From Natronomonas moolapensis 8.8.11 (GTDB taxonomy: Archaea > Halobacteriota > Halobacteria > Halobacteriales > Haloarculaceae), in assembly GCF_000591055.1 (NCBI RefSeq), contig NC_020388.1, positions 2,542,001-2,606,000 of the forward strand: 64,000 nt of DNA. The letters run 5' to 3'. Under the pieces are notes generated by a model. It did no database searches. It was not told the DNA's origin and was given only the letters and a program-made list of their open reading frames with translations. This document shows positions 45,337-55,320 of this stretch, piece after piece. How positions within the stretch are numbered: the stretch's first letter is position 1; every line of letters starts with the position of its first letter. The translations under genes and the position numbers were made by a program.

Positions 45337-47021
45337 CGGCGCTTGGCCCCGTGTTCGTTCGCAACCGCCGTCGGCGAGCGACTCCCACCGCGCTTTCTCC
45401 GGCCATCGGTGTCGTTTCCGGTCCCGCCGCCGTTCATTTCGAGCCCGATCCGGTCGCGGTCGGCCGCCTCGGGCGTTGTCTCGTGGACGAACTCTCCCTC
45501 ATAAATAACGAGGATTCTGTCGCTCAGGTCCGTGATTTCGTCGAGGTTCTCCGAAATAAGGAGGGTCCCGGTACCGTTCTGTCGCTGTTCGAGCAGCGCT
45601 TCGCGTATGAATTCGATCGCTCCCACGTCGACTCCTCGAGTGGGCTGGTTGGCGATCAGGAGGTCCGGATCGCGACTGAGTTCCCGGGCGAGAATCAACT
45701 TCTGTAGGTTCCCGCCCGAGAGGTCCCCCGCCTTCGTTTCGGCTACGCTGTCGACGCCCCGAACGTCGAACTCCTCGACGAGTGTCTCGGCGTAGGCGGT
45801 CAGTTCGTCGTAGCTCAGACTCGTCTTCCCGCCGAACCGGGCATCGGTGAACTCCTTCATCGCCGCGTTGTGTCGTATCGGGAGCTCCGCCGCGCAGCCG
45901 TACCGGAGACGATCCTCCGGGACGAACGAGACGTCATTCTCGACGAACTCCTTCGGCGTCGAACCGGCGAGGTCGGTGCCTCCGATCAGAATGCTACCGC
46001 CAGTGACCCCCCGTATTCCCGCCGTGACCTCGGCGAGTTCTTTTTGTCCGTTTCCGCTGACGCCAGCGACGCCGACTACCTCGCCTTCCCGTACCGTGAG
46101 GTCGATCCCGGAGAGCGCTTCGATTCCCCGGTCGCTCTCGGCGCTGACGTTCCGCAGTTCGAGAACCGGATCGCCGCGTTCGGTCTCGTCTTGCTCGATG
46201 TCAAAGAGGACTTCACGACCGACCATCATCTCTGCGAGGTCCGCCTTGCTCACCTCCGAAACGACGGCCGTTCCGGCGTTCTCCCCGTCCTGGAGGATGG
46301 TCACCCTGTCGACGACCGCCTCGACCTCGGCGAGCTTGTGCGTGATAAAAATGACAGAGAGTCCTCCCTCGGCGAGGCGCTCCAACGAATCGAACAGTTG
46401 GTCGGCCTCGGTCGGCGTCAGGACCGCCGTTGGCTCGTCGAGAATCAGGAGATCGACGTCCCGATAAAGCGCTTTGAGGATCTCGACGCGCTGTTGTTGA
46501 CCGACATCGAGCTCCCACACCTTCGCGTCGGGATCGATGTCGAAGCCGTACTGGTCGGCTAACTGTTGAATCCGCCGCTTCGGGACGTCGAGCCCGAGCG
46601 AAAACAGCTGTGCGAGCGATCGGACGATATCGTTCGATCGGACCGACTCGGGCACCAGCCCCCCCGACGTCTCGTTTATCCGGAACGCACTCGCGGGTTC
46701 GCGCTCTCCCAACACGACGTTCTCGGCCACGCTCAAACGCGGGATCAACTGAAAGTGCTGGTGGACCATCCCGATTCCGGCATCGATCGCGTCCTGCGGC
46801 GACGCCAGTTCGAGACGGTCCCCATCGAGATAGATCGCACCGCTGTCCTGCGTGTACAGCCCGTACAGAACCTTCATCAGCGTGCTCTTTCCAGCCCCGT
46901 TCTCGCCGAGCAATCCATGAATTTCGCCGCGTTCGACGCGCAGGTCCACGTGATCGTTCGCGACCACACCGGGAAACTGCTTCAGAATACCGTCTAATTC
47001 CAAAAATGGCGATTCAGACAT
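45333..47021 (-). CDS. ABC transporter ATP-binding protein with two ATPase domains
   Basis: A 562-residue protein with two nucleotide-binding domains. The first has Walker A GLLGENGAGKST (about 35-46) and Walker B LLILDEPTA; the second a degenerate Walker A GVAGVSGNGQKEL (about 318-330) and signature DLSGGNLQKL. This layout is typical of sugar and nucleoside importers such as YufO/NupO. A poly-basic/acidic tail follows. First gene of the importer operon. Confidence 0.92.
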   Translation of the reverse strand: MSESPFLELDGILKQFPGVVANDHVDLRVERGEIHGLLGENGAGKSTLMKVLYGLYTQDSGAIYLDGDRLELASPQDAIDAGIGMVHQHFQLIPRLSVAENVVLGEREPASAFRINETSGGLVPESVRSNDIVRSLAQLFSLGLDVPKRRIQQLADQYGFDIDPDAKVWELDVGQQQRVEILKALYRDVDLLILDEPTAVLTPTEADQLFDSLERLAEGGLSVIFITHKLAEVEAVVDRVTILQDGENAGTAVVSEVSKADLAEMMVGREVLFDIEQDETERGDPVLELRNVSAESDRGIEALSGIDLTVREGEVVGVAGVSGNGQKELAEVTAGIRGVTGGSILIGGTDLAGSTPKEFVENDVSFVPEDRLRYGCAAELPIRHNAAMKEFTDARFGGKTSLSYDELTAYAETLVEEFDVRGVDSVAETKAGDLSGGNLQKLILARELSRDPDLLIANQPTRGVDVGAIEFIREALLEQRQNGTGTLLISENLDEITDLSDRILVIYEGEFVHETTPEAADRDRIGLEMNGGGTGNDTDGRRKRGGSRSPTAVANEHGAKRR

Positions 47022-47331
47022 CTCGCATTCTCACGATGTGGACTCATGAGCAGACGAATATAAACTTTTCCACCGGGCTTCCCCGTATGTGATATAAAAC
47101 CGCTGTAGACGGGGTTGTGATGGATTGTTTTTCATCGATCGTGGCTCTCTCGGTTCCCCGGTGGCCTACCCTCCGGGAAGCCCATCGAAGCCATTGGCAG
47201 ACAACATCAAATATGTCCACTATATTTCGCAAAACACGTCTGTATGAGCATATTTATAACCATTCAATTGAATTACCCCTACGAACAGACGTGACAAACA
47301 CTATGATCGACAGACTACTGGAGGCGAATGC
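47022..47331. other. Divergent promoter region of the ABC importer
   Basis: A 310-bp gap between the ATPase operon (minus) and the binding-protein gene (plus). TATTTATAACC (47248-47258) is a TATA box for the binding protein, with a start about 80 nt before its ATG; ATATAAAAC on the plus strand and TTTATATTCGTC on the minus strand (47054-47065) serve the other side. No ORF of note. Confidence 0.55.
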
Positions 47332-48462
47332 ATGCCGATGACGAATCGTCCGTCCCGGCGGAACGTGCTCAAGGGGCTCGGAGCGGCAACCGCGTTGACC
47401 GTCGCCGGCTGCACCGACAGTACGGACGCCGGCAACGGTGCGAACGCCGGAGAAGGCGCCGATACCGACACCAGTGGGGAAGCGGACGCCGGCGACACCG
47501 AAGTCACCGCCGCGTGGGTGTTCAATTCCGAAGTCGGCGACCTCGGTTGGTCCTGGGCGCACAACGAAGGGCGCAAGGCGGTCGCATCGGAGTACGACTG
47601 GCTGGAAACTCAGTTCACTGAGGCCGTCGCGCCGGAGGAATCGGAACAGGTGTTCCGGCGGTACGCCGACAGCGGCGTGGACATCATTTTCGGGTGTACG
47701 TTCGGGTATCAAGATACGATGGCGACGGTGGCCGAGGAGTATCCCGACGTCTACTTCGAGCACAACACAGGCTACACGACCCTCGAAAACATGGGGCGAT
47801 TCATGGGGCGGATCTACGAAGCCCGCTATCTCGCCGGTCAGGCCGCGGGGCTGGTTTCGGAGACGGATACGCTCGGATACGTGGCCGCGTTCCCAATCCC
47901 GGAGGTCGTCCGCGGTATCAACGCGTACACGCTCGGTGCCGCGTCGGTCAACGACGCCGTCTCGACGAAGGTCCGATGGACTAACACCTGGTTCGACCCA
48001 CCGAGCGAGAGCGAGGCTGCCAGCGCGCTGTTGGACGAGGACGTCGACGTGATGGCACAACATCAAGACTCACCGGCGGCGCTGACCGAAGCGGCCGACG
48101 CCGGAATCTGGGCGACGGGGTACGACGCGCCGATGGGCGAGCAGGCCGGAGAGCACTACCTCACCTCGCCGATCTGGCACTGGGAAGAGTTCTACGGGCC
48201 GACTGTCGAGGCCGTCAGAGACGACGAGTGGGAAGCCGACGCCTACTGGCAGGGGCTCGAGTCGGGGATCTGTAGCATCGACGACTGGGGACCGGATGTC
48301 TCACAGAACGTTAGAGACGAGGTTGCCGCGACCAGAGCCGAAATCGTCGAGGGATCGCTCGACATCTGGGCCGGAACCGAGTTCGAGGGTGAAAGCGACG
48401 AGTTCCTCTTCCAAGAAATGAGCAGTTACGTCGAATCGGTCGACGGCGAAGTCCCCTCTTGA
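47332..48462 (+). CDS. BMP family lipoprotein, substrate-binding protein of the ABC importer
   Basis: A 376-residue precursor. A twin-arginine-like signal (SRRNVLKGLGAA, about 8-19) leads to a lipobox LTVAGC with cysteine about 27, then a Thr/Asp/Gly-rich linker. The mature part is a BMP/PnrA-type binding protein (TAAWVFNSEVGDLGWSWAHN..VFRRYADSGVDIIFGCTFGY). BMP proteins bind nucleosides or related ligands. It is divergent from its cognate permeases. The ATG at 47338 is an alternative start. Confidence 0.9.
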   Translation: MPMTNRPSRRNVLKGLGAATALTVAGCTDSTDAGNGANAGEGADTDTSGEADAGDTEVTAAWVFNSEVGDLGWSWAHNEGRKAVASEYDWLETQFTEAVAPEESEQVFRRYADSGVDIIFGCTFGYQDTMATVAEEYPDVYFEHNTGYTTLENMGRFMGRIYEARYLAGQAAGLVSETDTLGYVAAFPIPEVVRGINAYTLGAASVNDAVSTKVRWTNTWFDPPSESEAASALLDEDVDVMAQHQDSPAALTEAADAGIWATGYDAPMGEQAGEHYLTSPIWHWEEFYGPTVEAVRDDEWEADAYWQGLESGICSIDDWGPDVSQNVRDEVAATRAEIVEGSLDIWAGTEFEGESDEFLFQEMSSYVESVDGEVPS

Positions 48463-48641
48463 GCGCTCGATAGCGCTCGATTCTTAGTCGACGGGGCGTT
48501 CGGGGAACCGCACAATCCCGACGGCGTCGTATAGTAACGATCGGAAGACGCTGCACACTCGACCGCACGACGGCAGTGCGATCGACGTGTAATCACTTGC
48601 GATCGTTAGTATAGGTGTCAGATAACCGCGAGGCTCCACTC

Positions 48642-48992
48642 TCAGCTTCCCCGGTAGGTCGTATACCCCCCCGGCGACAACAGAAGGGGGACGTGATAGT
48701 GCTCCTCGGCATCGTCGACGACGAACCGAACCGGAACGGTCTCCAGAAACGTCGATCCCGAGGGCCCAGAGCGGTAGTATTCACCCACGTCGAACAGCAA
48801 CTCGTACGTCCCCTCCTCGATGGACTTCGGGGTCAAGAGTGGCTCGTCGAGTCGCCCGTCGTCGTTGGTCGTGCCCTCGGCGATCGGTTCCACGTCGCCG
48901 TCGTCGCCGACGCGCTGTAGCGTCACATCAACGCCTTCGGCGGGCCCTTCCCGGCTCGTATCGAGAACGTGGGTGGTCAGCCCGGCGCTCAC
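48642..48992 (-). CDS. uraH: 5-hydroxyisourate hydrolase (HIUase)
   Basis: A 116-residue transthyretin-related protein. It has the family signature HVLDTSREGPAEG at the N-terminus and the terminal YTTYRGS (YRGS motif) that completes the active site. It hydrolyses 5-hydroxyisourate made by uricase to OHCU. The start GTG overlaps the uricase stop as GTGA (48989-48992), so I reject the longer frame. Confidence 0.95.
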   Translation of the reverse strand: MSAGLTTHVLDTSREGPAEGVDVTLQRVGDDGDVEPIAEGTTNDDGRLDEPLLTPKSIEEGTYELLFDVGEYYRSGPSGSTFLETVPVRFVVDDAEEHYHVPLLLSPGGYTTYRGS

Positions 48993-49969
48993 ACGTCGCC
49001 CTCCACGTCGTTGCGGTCGACGGAAAACTGCTGAAACCCGGTCGGGATATCCGGCTCGCGGAGTACCTTCGCATCGCCGTCGAGGTCCGTCCGCACCCCG
49101 ATCCACGTCCTGTTTTTCGACTCGAAGGTGACCGACTCGAGCTGCGGAAACCGCTCGAGGACGCGAACCCCGATCCGGTAGATCAAGTCCTGAATCGAAT
49201 TGACGTCGTGTTTATCGAAGACGACCTGTGCGATGTCCCGGACCTGTTCGGCCGGAACATATCGTGCAGGCTCTTCGCCGAGGGCCGCCTCGGCGTCGTC
49301 GTACGTCCAGAAGACGTCGAGTTCGATGTAGAGCGTTCGGTTTTCTCGTTCCGGAAGGGTCGTGTACTCGTCCTGCACGAAGTCAGTAAAGGAGTTGTCC
49401 TTCACTTTCACCAGTTCGATCCCGGTCACGCCGCTCGTCTGTGCGACTATCTCCGTCCCGTCCTCGCCCCGTTCGAGCCGTATCTCACCGTACGCCGACT
49501 CGTCGTCAGACACCCCATAGACCAGTTCGCTCGGCTCGAAGTCGTCGCCTACGGGGACTGGCCGTTCGTCGAACGGGACTTCGTCCGCGGAGACGGTGAT
49601 CGCCTCCATCTGTTCGTACGTGGCCAGAAATTCTCGCCCGACGTACTCAAGGAACCCCTCGACTGTGGCGCCGTCATACTCCCCCATGTGGTGGTGGACG
49701 AAGTTCTTCATCGAGTCGGTCGCCACCACCATGCTGTTGTCCCCGTCAGTAAACGAGGGCCGGAACGCCTCGCCCTCGACCTGGACGCGGACATCCAACC
49801 CGAAGAGGACGTTCTCGCGCCCGTCGAACTCAGATTCGGGAATCGGCTCGATCCCGGTCAACGGCGTCGCATAGGTCCGATACACGACGATTTTCTCCTT
49901 GCCGTAGTTCATTCGACGCCCCGGGCCCTCCGCGTCACTGCTCGCCAGTTGCTCCTGATTGGCCGTCAT
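48989..49969 (-). CDS. Urate oxidase (cofactor-free uricase)
   Basis: A 326-residue T-fold uricase. The catalytic Lys is in NYGKEKIVVYR (about 23) and the Thr in VVATDSMKNFVHHH (about 82), with the late motifs DVNSIQDLIYRIG and LPTGFQQFSVDR-like DIPTGFQQFSVDRN. It oxidises urate with O2 to 5-hydroxyisourate and H2O2. It is translated just before uraH. Some 20 extra N-terminal residues precede the domain. Confidence 0.96.
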   Translation of the reverse strand: MTANQEQLASSDAEGPGRRMNYGKEKIVVYRTYATPLTGIEPIPESEFDGRENVLFGLDVRVQVEGEAFRPSFTDGDNSMVVATDSMKNFVHHHMGEYDGATVEGFLEYVGREFLATYEQMEAITVSADEVPFDERPVPVGDDFEPSELVYGVSDDESAYGEIRLERGEDGTEIVAQTSGVTGIELVKVKDNSFTDFVQDEYTTLPERENRTLYIELDVFWTYDDAEAALGEEPARYVPAEQVRDIAQVVFDKHDVNSIQDLIYRIGVRVLERFPQLESVTFESKNRTWIGVRTDLDGDAKVLREPDIPTGFQQFSVDRNDVEGDV

Positions 49970-50010
49970 CTGTCGTCCGTATCATCTGCATCTCCATACA
50001 AAAATCCTCG

Positions 50011-50020
50011 TGTTCGAACA
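50011..50020. promoter_or_regulatory. Palindrome before uricase
   Basis: TGTTCGAACA is a perfect 10-bp palindrome about 42 nt before the uricase ATG. The TTCGAA core also occurs in the gaps at 52892, 58236, 63095 and 63223 of the purine island; significance is uncertain. Confidence 0.25.
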
Positions 50021-50167
50021 ACGTTAGTCAGATAACGTGGCTCTTCGAGAAACAATACGGGAGTTATGCCACACGAGGGTTCCGTTCGCCGTCCTGGCGA
50101 CCGCGGTAGCCGTCGCGAACGCCAGCGTGCCGACCGCTGACGCCAAAGGAAGCGCCCTGTGGCGTCC

Positions 50168-50671
50168 TCACGTGGAGACTCGCTCTTCGAGTCGGATCCG
50201 AGCGATCGTGTGCACCTCCTCGATTGCCGTCCGGAACTCCTCGGATTCCGTCTGCTCGACCCGCGTTTCCATCGCGTCCTTGATCGCCTTTGGCGATTCG
50301 TTCTTGACGGCCATAATAAACGGAAACCCGAACGCTCCCCGGTAGCGGTCGTTCAGCCGCTGGAACGCCTCGTACGTCTCCGGTGAGAGCCGATCGAGGC
50401 CCGCGGAGGCCTGTTCTTTTTCGGACGACTCCGTGATTCCGGTTTGATCGCCGAGATCGGGGTGCGACCGGAGCAGTTCCAGTTTCGTTTCTCGGGACGC
50501 CTCATCGACCGCGCTTCGCATCGCTTCTCGCAGCGCCACGAGCGAGTCGAACGGCCGCTCGGGGAGTACCTGCTCGGGAACCCACGGGGAGTGTTCGTAC
50601 ACGTCGTCCAGTTCGTCGACGAAGACCTCCTCGTCGAGGCGATTGAGGTCGTCGATCGTCAGGTCTGTCAT
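50168..50671 (-). CDS. uraD: OHCU decarboxylase
   Basis: A 167-residue protein with the active-site motifs of OHCU decarboxylase: LLRSHPDLG (His, about 70), the E/Q stretch SSEKEQASAGLDRL and GFPFIMAVKNES. It decarboxylates OHCU to S-allantoin. It sits between the allantoinase-like gene and uricase. Confidence 0.95.
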   Translation of the reverse strand: MTDLTIDDLNRLDEEVFVDELDDVYEHSPWVPEQVLPERPFDSLVALREAMRSAVDEASRETKLELLRSHPDLGDQTGITESSEKEQASAGLDRLSPETYEAFQRLNDRYRGAFGFPFIMAVKNESPKAIKDAMETRVEQTESEEFRTAIEEVHTIARIRLEERVST

Positions 50672-50732
50672 CGTCGTTCGATGTTCGCTCCGGCAAATTA
50701 AATGGTCCCCTCGGGCCCGGTCCGGTCGGCCC

Positions 50733-52112
50733 TCACGCGCTCCAGTCCGGAATTTCCCGTTCGACGAACTCCCCGTGCCCGGGGTCGCCCACGACCGCGC
50801 CGTCGGCGGCGACGACCTCGCCGCGGACGAGCGTCTTCGTGACCTGTCCCGTCACCTCCCGGCCCTCGTAGATCGAGTAATCCGCCTCGGAAACGTTGTC
50901 CTCGGCGGTGATCGTGTCGGTCGCCTCGGGGTCGAACAGGACGATGTCGGCGTCCGTCCCGGGATCGAGCGTCCCCTTCCCCGGGAGGCCGAACGTCTCC
51001 GCCGGGGTCGTACTCATCAGGCGGACGAGCGCGGGGTAGCTCAGCCCCCGCTCGTTGACCGCCTCGTCGTGGAACACTGAGAGACTCGCCTGCAGGCCGT
51101 TCGCGCCGTAGGGACCCTCCCACCACGGTCGGTTCTCCTTGCTCGAGCGGCGCTGTGCGACGTGATCCGTCGAGACGACGCTCAACACGCCGCGGCGAAG
51201 GTACTCAAACATAGCGTCGACGTCGTCCGGCGACCGGATCGGCGGCGCGATCTTCGGAAGGTTGCCGAACTCGCGGTGGATCGACTCGTCGAGAGTCGTG
51301 TAGTGCGTACAGGTCTCCGCCCGGACCTGTGACCCGTCGTTCCGAAACTCTGCGATGGCAGCGGCCGCCTTTTCGGAACTCGTGTGGACACCGTAGTACT
51401 TCGCGCCCGCCTCGGTGGCGATCCGAACCGCGTCCTCGGCGGCCATCGCTTCCGCGTAGTCCGGCCGGGACCGGGGATACGCCTCGGGGGCGTCTTCGCC
51501 CGCCGCTCGCAGCTCCGCCACCAGAGACTGACACACCGAGTCGTCCTCCGTGTGGACGACGCCGACCGCCCCCTGTTCCGCCAGCGCGTCGCAGACCCGC
51601 CGCAGGTACCCGTTCGAAACGCCGAACTCGTAGGCGGTGTACATCTTGAACGACGTCACGCCGGCCGCGACGAGGTCGGAAAGCTCCGCGAAGAGGTCCT
51701 CGCCCTCCCGGAGGATGCCGCCGTGGAGGCCGAAGTCGACGAGCGCCTCCCGGTGGTTGTCGCGCTTTCGCTCGACTCCCTCGGCCAGCGGGGCCGGGTC
51801 GTCCCAGGGGCTTTCTTCCCCCTCGTACGCTTGCCACGCGAAATCGATGACCGTGGTGACGCCACCGAGCGCCGCCGCGCTCGTCGCCGTGCGGTAGCTA
51901 TCGATCGAGACATGGTCGTCGATGTGGACGTGGGGGTCGACGACGCCGGGCATGACCAACTGCCCCGTCGCGTCGATCCGAGTCTCCGCGTCGGGGAGGT
52001 CGCGCTCGTCGCCGACGGCGACGATCGACCCGTCGTCGACGGCGACCGCGGCGTCGAACGTCGACGACGGGGACACGACCGTACCGCCCGCAATGACAGT
52101 ATCAATCGGCAT
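50733..52112 (-). CDS. Allantoinase/dihydropyrimidinase-like cyclic amidohydrolase
   Basis: A 459-residue amidohydrolase. Metal-binding residues are in GVVDPHVHIDDH (about 51-62), the carbamylated Lys in GVTSFKMYTAYEFG (about 150), His in VVHTEDD and VHTSSEKAA, and Asp in SVVSTDHVAQ. Hydantoinase-like and allantoinase enzymes are hard to tell apart; its place between uraD and mocA favours allantoinase (allantoin to allantoate). The ATG at 52112 is preferred to the GTG at 52124. Confidence 0.85.
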   Translation of the reverse strand: MPIDTVIAGGTVVSPSSTFDAAVAVDDGSIVAVGDERDLPDAETRIDATGQLVMPGVVDPHVHIDDHVSIDSYRTATSAAALGGVTTVIDFAWQAYEGEESPWDDPAPLAEGVERKRDNHREALVDFGLHGGILREGEDLFAELSDLVAAGVTSFKMYTAYEFGVSNGYLRRVCDALAEQGAVGVVHTEDDSVCQSLVAELRAAGEDAPEAYPRSRPDYAEAMAAEDAVRIATEAGAKYYGVHTSSEKAAAAIAEFRNDGSQVRAETCTHYTTLDESIHREFGNLPKIAPPIRSPDDVDAMFEYLRRGVLSVVSTDHVAQRRSSKENRPWWEGPYGANGLQASLSVFHDEAVNERGLSYPALVRLMSTTPAETFGLPGKGTLDPGTDADIVLFDPEATDTITAEDNVSEADYSIYEGREVTGQVTKTLVRGEVVAADGAVVGDPGHGEFVEREIPDWSA

Positions 52113-52163
52113 ACGTACCGGCACCGTTCGGAGGGATATAAACCTCTCTCCGCGAACCGTTAG

Positions 52164-52760
52164 TCACTCGCGAACGGAGTTGAGGTCTTCCGGCCTGTCG
52201 ACATCGCGGTGAATACCGGTATCGTCGACTGGAACACGGACCACGCCGGGACAGGCCGCGATGAGCGCCCGCCCGCCCCGATCGCCCGTCACCTCGGCGA
52301 GCGCGTCGAAATGTGACGCACCGAAGAGCACGGGGTTTCCACGGCTTCCACTTTCGGTCGGAACCACGACCGACCCCGTCCCCTCCGCGAACGATTTCAA
52401 CAGCGCGTCCACGGTCGTCGGATCGACTGCGGGCATATCGCCGAGCGCGAAGAGGGCCCCGTCCCACCCGGCTTTCCGGGCTACCGCGGTGCCCGCGCGA
52501 ACCGAGGTGTGTTGGCCCTCTCGATACCGATCGTTGTATCGGATAGTAAACCCCTCAGGAAGCGCCTTGCCGACAGCGGCGGCGTCGTGGCCGACAACCG
52601 CGATCCGGTCGTCGAGAGAAGCAGCCAGTAGCGTTCGGGCCGCACGCCGGACGACCGGCCGACCGTCGATGGCCGCCAGCAGTTTGTTCTCGGGGCCGAA
52701 CCGTTCGCTTCGACCCGCCGCGAGCAGGACCGCCCCGACGACGTTATCCGAATTGCTCAT
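52164..52760 (-). CDS. MocA-like molybdenum cofactor nucleotidyltransferase
   Basis: A 198-residue NTP-transferase. It has the nucleotide motif VLLAAGRSERFGPENKLL (about 9-26), FALGDMPAVDP and NPVLFGASHFD. MocA/MobA-like proteins attach CMP or GMP to molybdopterin. MocA makes the cytosine dinucleotide used by the xanthine dehydrogenase family, so it probably matures the Mo enzyme encoded at 54454-58212. First gene of the uric-acid operon. Confidence 0.85.
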   Translation of the reverse strand: MSNSDNVVGAVLLAAGRSERFGPENKLLAAIDGRPVVRRAARTLLAASLDDRIAVVGHDAAAVGKALPEGFTIRYNDRYREGQHTSVRAGTAVARKAGWDGALFALGDMPAVDPTTVDALLKSFAEGTGSVVVPTESGSRGNPVLFGASHFDALAEVTGDRGGRALIAACPGVVRVPVDDTGIHRDVDRPEDLNSVRE

Positions 52761-53022
52761 TCTCGGTCGCTGAGGCGGGTGTGTTGTCCCCAAGCGAGAC
52801 CCGACATGGACCGACGCTCGGAGCCACGAACGCGACCCCGTCTGTGAGAGCCGAAACGGATAAGACCATTCGATATAGCAGAATAACTGCGTTCGAATCA
52901 CATAAATATTTACTCCCTCGCCCGAGAAGAGTCAATATGGTCGATAGTGAACCAGACAGTCGTGCGACGCGTGTTCCCGCTCGACGGACCGACCACGGGT
53001 GGGACACAGCGGGGCTGCTCCG

Positions 53023-54438
53023 ATGACTAAGACGCTCGTCTCGAATGGGCTGATCGTTACTCAGAACGCCGACCGGGAACTGATCCCGGATGGGGCCGTC
53101 CTCATCAGGGACGATTCGATCGCCGCTGTGGGGCCGACAGCCCGGCTGGAGGCCGAATACGACTACGAACGACGCATCGATGCCGACGGCGGGGCAGTGA
53201 TTCCCGGACTGATCAACGCCCATACGCACGTCTCTGACATCATTCTCCGGGGGGCGTACAGCGCGGATCGCGGGCTGTACGACTGGTTGTACAACGTCAA
53301 ACGCCCGGCCTGTGTCGCGATGGAACCCGACGAACACGCCGCCGCTGCGGCGCTGTACTGCACTGAGGCCATCCAGGCGGGCGTGACGACGTTCGTCGAG
53401 AACGATACCGAAGTCGTCTGGGACGACCTATCGGGTATCGAGGCCAAACTCGACACGTACGCGGACTCCGGGATCAGATCTGTCTACGGCGCCGGCTTCG
53501 CCGACGACCCACCCGACGAGGCGTTCGAATCGTTGCTGGCTGATATTACGGCCCGCGAACCGTCCGTGGACCATCCTCCGGCGGACTGTCTGACCGTCGG
53601 AACCGAGGCGGCTCTCGGAAACGTCGAATCGCTGATGGACGCACACCACGGCCGCGCCGGCGGTCGCCAGTCAGTCTGGCCGGCGCCGATCGTCGTCGAA
53701 ACGACGACAACGGAGGGATTTCAGGGAGCCATCCGACTCGCCGAGGAGTACGACGTCATGACGACGGCCCACGTCGCGGAAGCCGAAGCACAGACACGTG
53801 GGCCCGCGCTGTCCAGCATCGAGTACCTCCGAAACATCGGGTATCTGGGCGAGCGAACCCTCCTCGGGCACTGCGTCCAGATCGATCGGGGTGACGCGCG
53901 GATCCTGGCCGAGTCGGACACCAAAGTCGCTCACAACTTCTTCGCCAACATGCGACTGGCCACCGGCTTCGCACCGGTCGTCGACCTGCTCGATTGCGGC
54001 GCCACCGTCGGCCTCGGCACGGACAACGCGAACCTCAGTGACACGGTCAACCCACTGAACGACATCCGGGCGGTCTTTGCGGCACACAAGGGGTTCCATC
54101 GGGACGCAGGCGTCTTCGACGCGGCGACGGCGTTCGACATGGTCACTATTGATGGCGCACACGCGATCGGTCGCGAGAACGACCTCGGTTCGATCGAGGT
54201 GGGCAAACAGGCCGACATCGCCGTCGTCGACATGGACCACCCACATCTCACCCCGGCTCCGGACCCGGTGTTCGCACTCGTGACCGGCGCCCAGGGCTTC
54301 GAGGTCGACACGGTTCTGTGTGCGGGCGATGTCGTCATGTCCGACCGCGAGGTCCGGACGCTCGGGGCAACCGAGGACGTGTTGGCCGACGCGACCGAGG
54401 CCGCCGAAGCCGTCGTTGAGCGCGTCGGCCTCGAGTAA
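53023..54438 (+). CDS. Guanine deaminase-like TRZ/ATZ amidohydrolase
   Basis: A 471-residue member of the cytosine-deaminase-like amidohydrolases. Zinc ligands are in LINAHTHVSD (about 63-72), TAHVAEAEAQT (about 247), LLGHCVQIDRG (about 286) and GLGTDNANLSD (about 335). Members deaminate guanine, 8-oxoguanine, S-adenosylhomocysteine or triazines. With xanthine dehydrogenase downstream, guanine (or a related purine) deamination to xanthine is likely. Divergent to mocA. Confidence 0.8.
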   Translation: MTKTLVSNGLIVTQNADRELIPDGAVLIRDDSIAAVGPTARLEAEYDYERRIDADGGAVIPGLINAHTHVSDIILRGAYSADRGLYDWLYNVKRPACVAMEPDEHAAAAALYCTEAIQAGVTTFVENDTEVVWDDLSGIEAKLDTYADSGIRSVYGAGFADDPPDEAFESLLADITAREPSVDHPPADCLTVGTEAALGNVESLMDAHHGRAGGRQSVWPAPIVVETTTTEGFQGAIRLAEEYDVMTTAHVAEAEAQTRGPALSSIEYLRNIGYLGERTLLGHCVQIDRGDARILAESDTKVAHNFFANMRLATGFAPVVDLLDCGATVGLGTDNANLSDTVNPLNDIRAVFAAHKGFHRDAGVFDAATAFDMVTIDGAHAIGRENDLGSIEVGKQADIAVVDMDHPHLTPAPDPVFALVTGAQGFEVDTVLCAGDVVMSDREVRTLGATEDVLADATEAAEAVVERVGLE

Positions 54439-54453
54439 AAACGACCGCCGGTA

Positions 54454-55320
54454 TCAGTGTTCTGCGGGCGCCGCGGACGCGCGTTCGAGCGCCTCCCGGC
54501 AGTACGATCGGACGAGTCGGCGTCGATGTGTTCCAGTGGTCTCGCCGTCCGCCAGCAGCGACTCGGGATCGACGTCGGATAGCGCGGCCTCGGCGGCCCG
54601 CGTTCGCAAGCCATCGTCGAGCAGTTCACCGGCGAGCGTCTTCTCGACCTCCGGGAGGCGGATCGGGTACGGCTTGGCGCCGTTGACTGCCACCCGTGCG
54701 GATTCGACGCGGTTGCCGTCGGCCTCGAGGGCGGCGGCGACGCTCACGGCCGCGTACCCGGAGTACGTAGACTTCCGGGTGTACCCACTCTGTGCCGCGT
54801 CTGAGACGACGAGCTCGGTGACCAACTCGTCCGGTTCGAGGGCGGTTTCGCCCGGCCCGCGGAACCACTCGTCGGCGTCGATCCGCCGCTGACCGTCCGG
54901 CCCCCGGACGACGACCGTGCCCTCAAGAGCGAGCACGGCAGCCGGCGCGTCGTATTTTGGATCAGCGACCACGAGGTTTCCCCCGATCGTCCCCTGATGC
55001 TTCGCCTGATAATCGCCCACGGAGTCGGTCGCCTCGGCGAGTGCGCGGGCTCGTTCGCGGACGGATGTATCTGCCGCGATCCGGACGTGCGTCGTTAGCG
55101 CGCCGATAACTGTCCGTCCGTTCTCCCTCGTGATCCCACGGAGCGCGTCGATCCCGCTGATGTCGACGAGCCGATCCGGTGTCTCGAGACCGTCCTTCAG
55201 GAGCGGAACGAGCGAGTAACCGCTCGCCACGATCCGTGTTTCCGGCTCGCCGCCGAGCATCTCGACTGCCCGTTCGACGCTCTCGACCTCGTGGTACTCG
55301 ACAGGAAGCTGACTCGACAT
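54454..55320 (-). CDS. Xanthine dehydrogenase family FAD-binding subunit (CoxM type)
   Basis: A 288-residue FAD subunit with a PCMH-type domain: VASGYSLVPLLKDGLETPD (FAD site, about 31-49), GTIGGNLVVADPKYDAP (about 110) and SYTRKSTYSGYAAVSVAAAL-like GYTRKSTYSGYAAVS. It transfers electrons from the Fe-S subunit to NAD or another acceptor. Directly joined to the large subunit. Confidence 0.93.
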   Translation of the reverse strand: MSSQLPVEYHEVESVERAVEMLGGEPETRIVASGYSLVPLLKDGLETPDRLVDISGIDALRGITRENGRTVIGALTTHVRIAADTSVRERARALAEATDSVGDYQAKHQGTIGGNLVVADPKYDAPAAVLALEGTVVVRGPDGQRRIDADEWFRGPGETALEPDELVTELVVSDAAQSGYTRKSTYSGYAAVSVAAALEADGNRVESARVAVNGAKPYPIRLPEVEKTLAGELLDDGLRTRAAEAALSDVDPESLLADGETTGTHRRRLVRSYCREALERASAAPAEH

